From assembly GCA_902782915.1 (NCBI GenBank), contig CACZOV010000044.1, forward strand, positions 1-14,535: a stretch of DNA of 14,535 nucleotides. Direction: 5' to 3'. The notes under the pieces were generated by a model. That model had not been told where the DNA came from and searched no databases. It worked only from the letters and a program-made list of their open reading frames with translations. A program made the translations under genes and the position numbers. Origin of the DNA: an uncultured Erysipelotrichaceae bacterium. GTDB lineage: Bacteria > Bacillota_I > Bacilli_A > RF39 > UBA660. Shown here piece by piece: positions 13,810 through 14,535 of the stretch; the first letter of the stretch is position 1; the number at the start of each line of letters is the position of its first letter.

Positions 13810-14535
13810 ATTTCTTTATTTGGTTCTAAAGCATCGCGTCTTGAAAAATTTAAACGTCCCTTTTTATCATAGCCTAAACATTTAACTAATATTTCATCTC
13901 CAAGAGATACTACATCTTCAACTTTCTTTACATGTTCTTTAGCAAGAGCACTAATGTGAACTAGTCCTTCACATCCAGGCCAAATTTGAACGAAACAGCC
14001 AAATTCTTCTATTTTAACAACTTTAGCATTATAAATTTTTCCAACTTCTGCTTCTTTTATTACATCTTTTATCATTAAAGCAGTTTTATCAATTATTTCT
14101 TTATCAGTATGATAAATAATAACACGACCATCATCTTCTAAATCAACTTTAACTGCATTTACATCAGTTACTGAAGTTACATTGCTAGCTTCAAGAATGA
14201 TTTTAGTAATCATTTCTCCACCTTTTCCAATAACATCTTTAATTTTATTTGGATTAATCATAAATGTTAAAGTCTTAGGAGCATATCGAGATACTTCAGG
14301 ACGAGGTTCTTTTATTGTTTCCTCAATCTTATCTAAAATTTGCATACGAGCTTTCTTTGCTTGAGCAAGAGCCTTTTCTAAAATTTCCTTACTAACTCCT
14401 TTAATTTTAATATCCATTTGAAGTGCAACTATTCCATCTCTTGTTCCAGCAACTTTAAAATCCATATCTCCTAAATGATCTTCCATACCTTGGATATCTG
14501 TAAGAATTGTATATTCATCACCCTTAGTAATTAAT
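13794..14535 (-). CDS. pnp: Polyribonucleotide nucleotidyltransferase (PNPase), C-terminal part; 5' end outside the window
   Basis: A phosphate-dependent 3'-to-5' exoribonuclease central to mRNA decay, working as a ring-shaped trimer. Only the last 247 codons or so are present; the frame is open to the window edge, where it reads [20 protein letters not shown], a hallmark of the second RNase PH-like domain. Then follow R-Y-A-P-K, the KH domain with its G-K-G-G loop ([12 protein letters not shown]), and the S1 domain (V-G-K-I-Y-N-A-K-V through G-R-L-N-F-S-R-R). The tail after S1 is short and charged (ending K-E-I-K-E-E-K), without the long RNase E-binding extension of some proteobacteria. tRNA-Thr follows after 14 bases. 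Confidence 0.97.
   Translation of the reverse strand, partial: LITKGDEYTILTDIQGMEDHLGDMDFKVAGTRDGIVALQMDIKIKGVSKEILEKALAQAKKARMQILDKIEETIKEPRPEVSRYAPKTLTFMINPNKIKDVIGKGGEMITKIILEASNVTSVTDVNAVKVDLEDDGRVIIYHTDKEIIDKTALMIKDVIKEAEVGKIYNAKVVKIEEFGCFVQIWPGCEGLVHISALAKEHVKKVEDVVSLGDEILVKCLGYDKKGRLNFSRRDALEPNKEIKEEK

Overview
This is a low-GC (roughly a quarter G+C) Gram-positive chromosome segment. It most likely comes from a member of the Bacilli or a close Mollicutes-adjacent relative. The reasons are strong AGGAGG-type ribosome binding sites, sigma-A-like promoters (TTGACA/TATAAT with 17-base spacers), LspA-processed lipoproteins, tRNA genes that encode their CCA ends, and gene order recalling Bacillus subtilis (ruvX/yrrK, yrzB, mltG/yrrL, trmR/yrrM, yrrN, yrrO, greA; lspA followed by a RluD-type pseudouridine synthase). 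Every annotated gene of more than 30 codons lies on the minus strand. The genetic code is standard: tryptophan codons checked are TGG. None of the sixteen minus-strand protein genes ends in TGA.

Layout, in the direction of transcription (high to low coordinates). The window opens inside pnp (3' part only), followed 14 bases later by tRNA-Thr(CGU). A strong 12-bp hairpin separates tRNA-Thr from a tiny plus-strand gene (13529-13604) with an excellent ribosome binding site. That gene appears to encode a single-helix membrane peptide, but its frame is disturbed in a run of six T's. Divergent from it is a four-gene operon (13304 down to 8967), bounded by a good promoter (13365-13393) and a terminator (8857-8885). 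It contains a Gfo/Idh/MocA-like oxidoreductase, a fusion of an L-lactate/2-hydroxyisocaproate dehydrogenase-like domain to a NT5C-type HAD phosphatase, a Cof-type HAD protein, and a NUDIX hydrolase. All four reading frames overlap by 11-17 bases. This is the accessory and least understood part of the window. A four-helix membrane protein of unknown function with its own promoter and terminator follows.

The remainder is housekeeping. lspA and rluD overlap by 26 bases. They are followed by a lipoprotein N-acetylmuramoyl-L-alanine amidase, then ruvX, yrzB (DUF1292), mltG, trmR, yrrN and yrrO/trhP, packed with overlaps or very short gaps. Next come greA with its own promoter, and finally a tRNA-Lys(CUU)-tRNA-Ile(GAU) pair with its own promoter embedded in a palindrome.

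Themes: envelope work (LspA matures lipoproteins, one of which is the amidase encoded two genes downstream; MltG cuts glycan strands), and RNA work (RluD-type pseudouridylation, TrhP hydroxylation plus TrmR methylation of wobble uridine, RuvX rRNA processing, PNPase decay, GreA transcript cleavage). The four-gene operon reads as an uncharacterised metabolite or nucleotide-processing pathway: two predicted NAD(P)-dependent dehydrogenases, two phosphatase-fold enzymes and one diphosphate hydrolase. Its substrate cannot be told from sequence alone.
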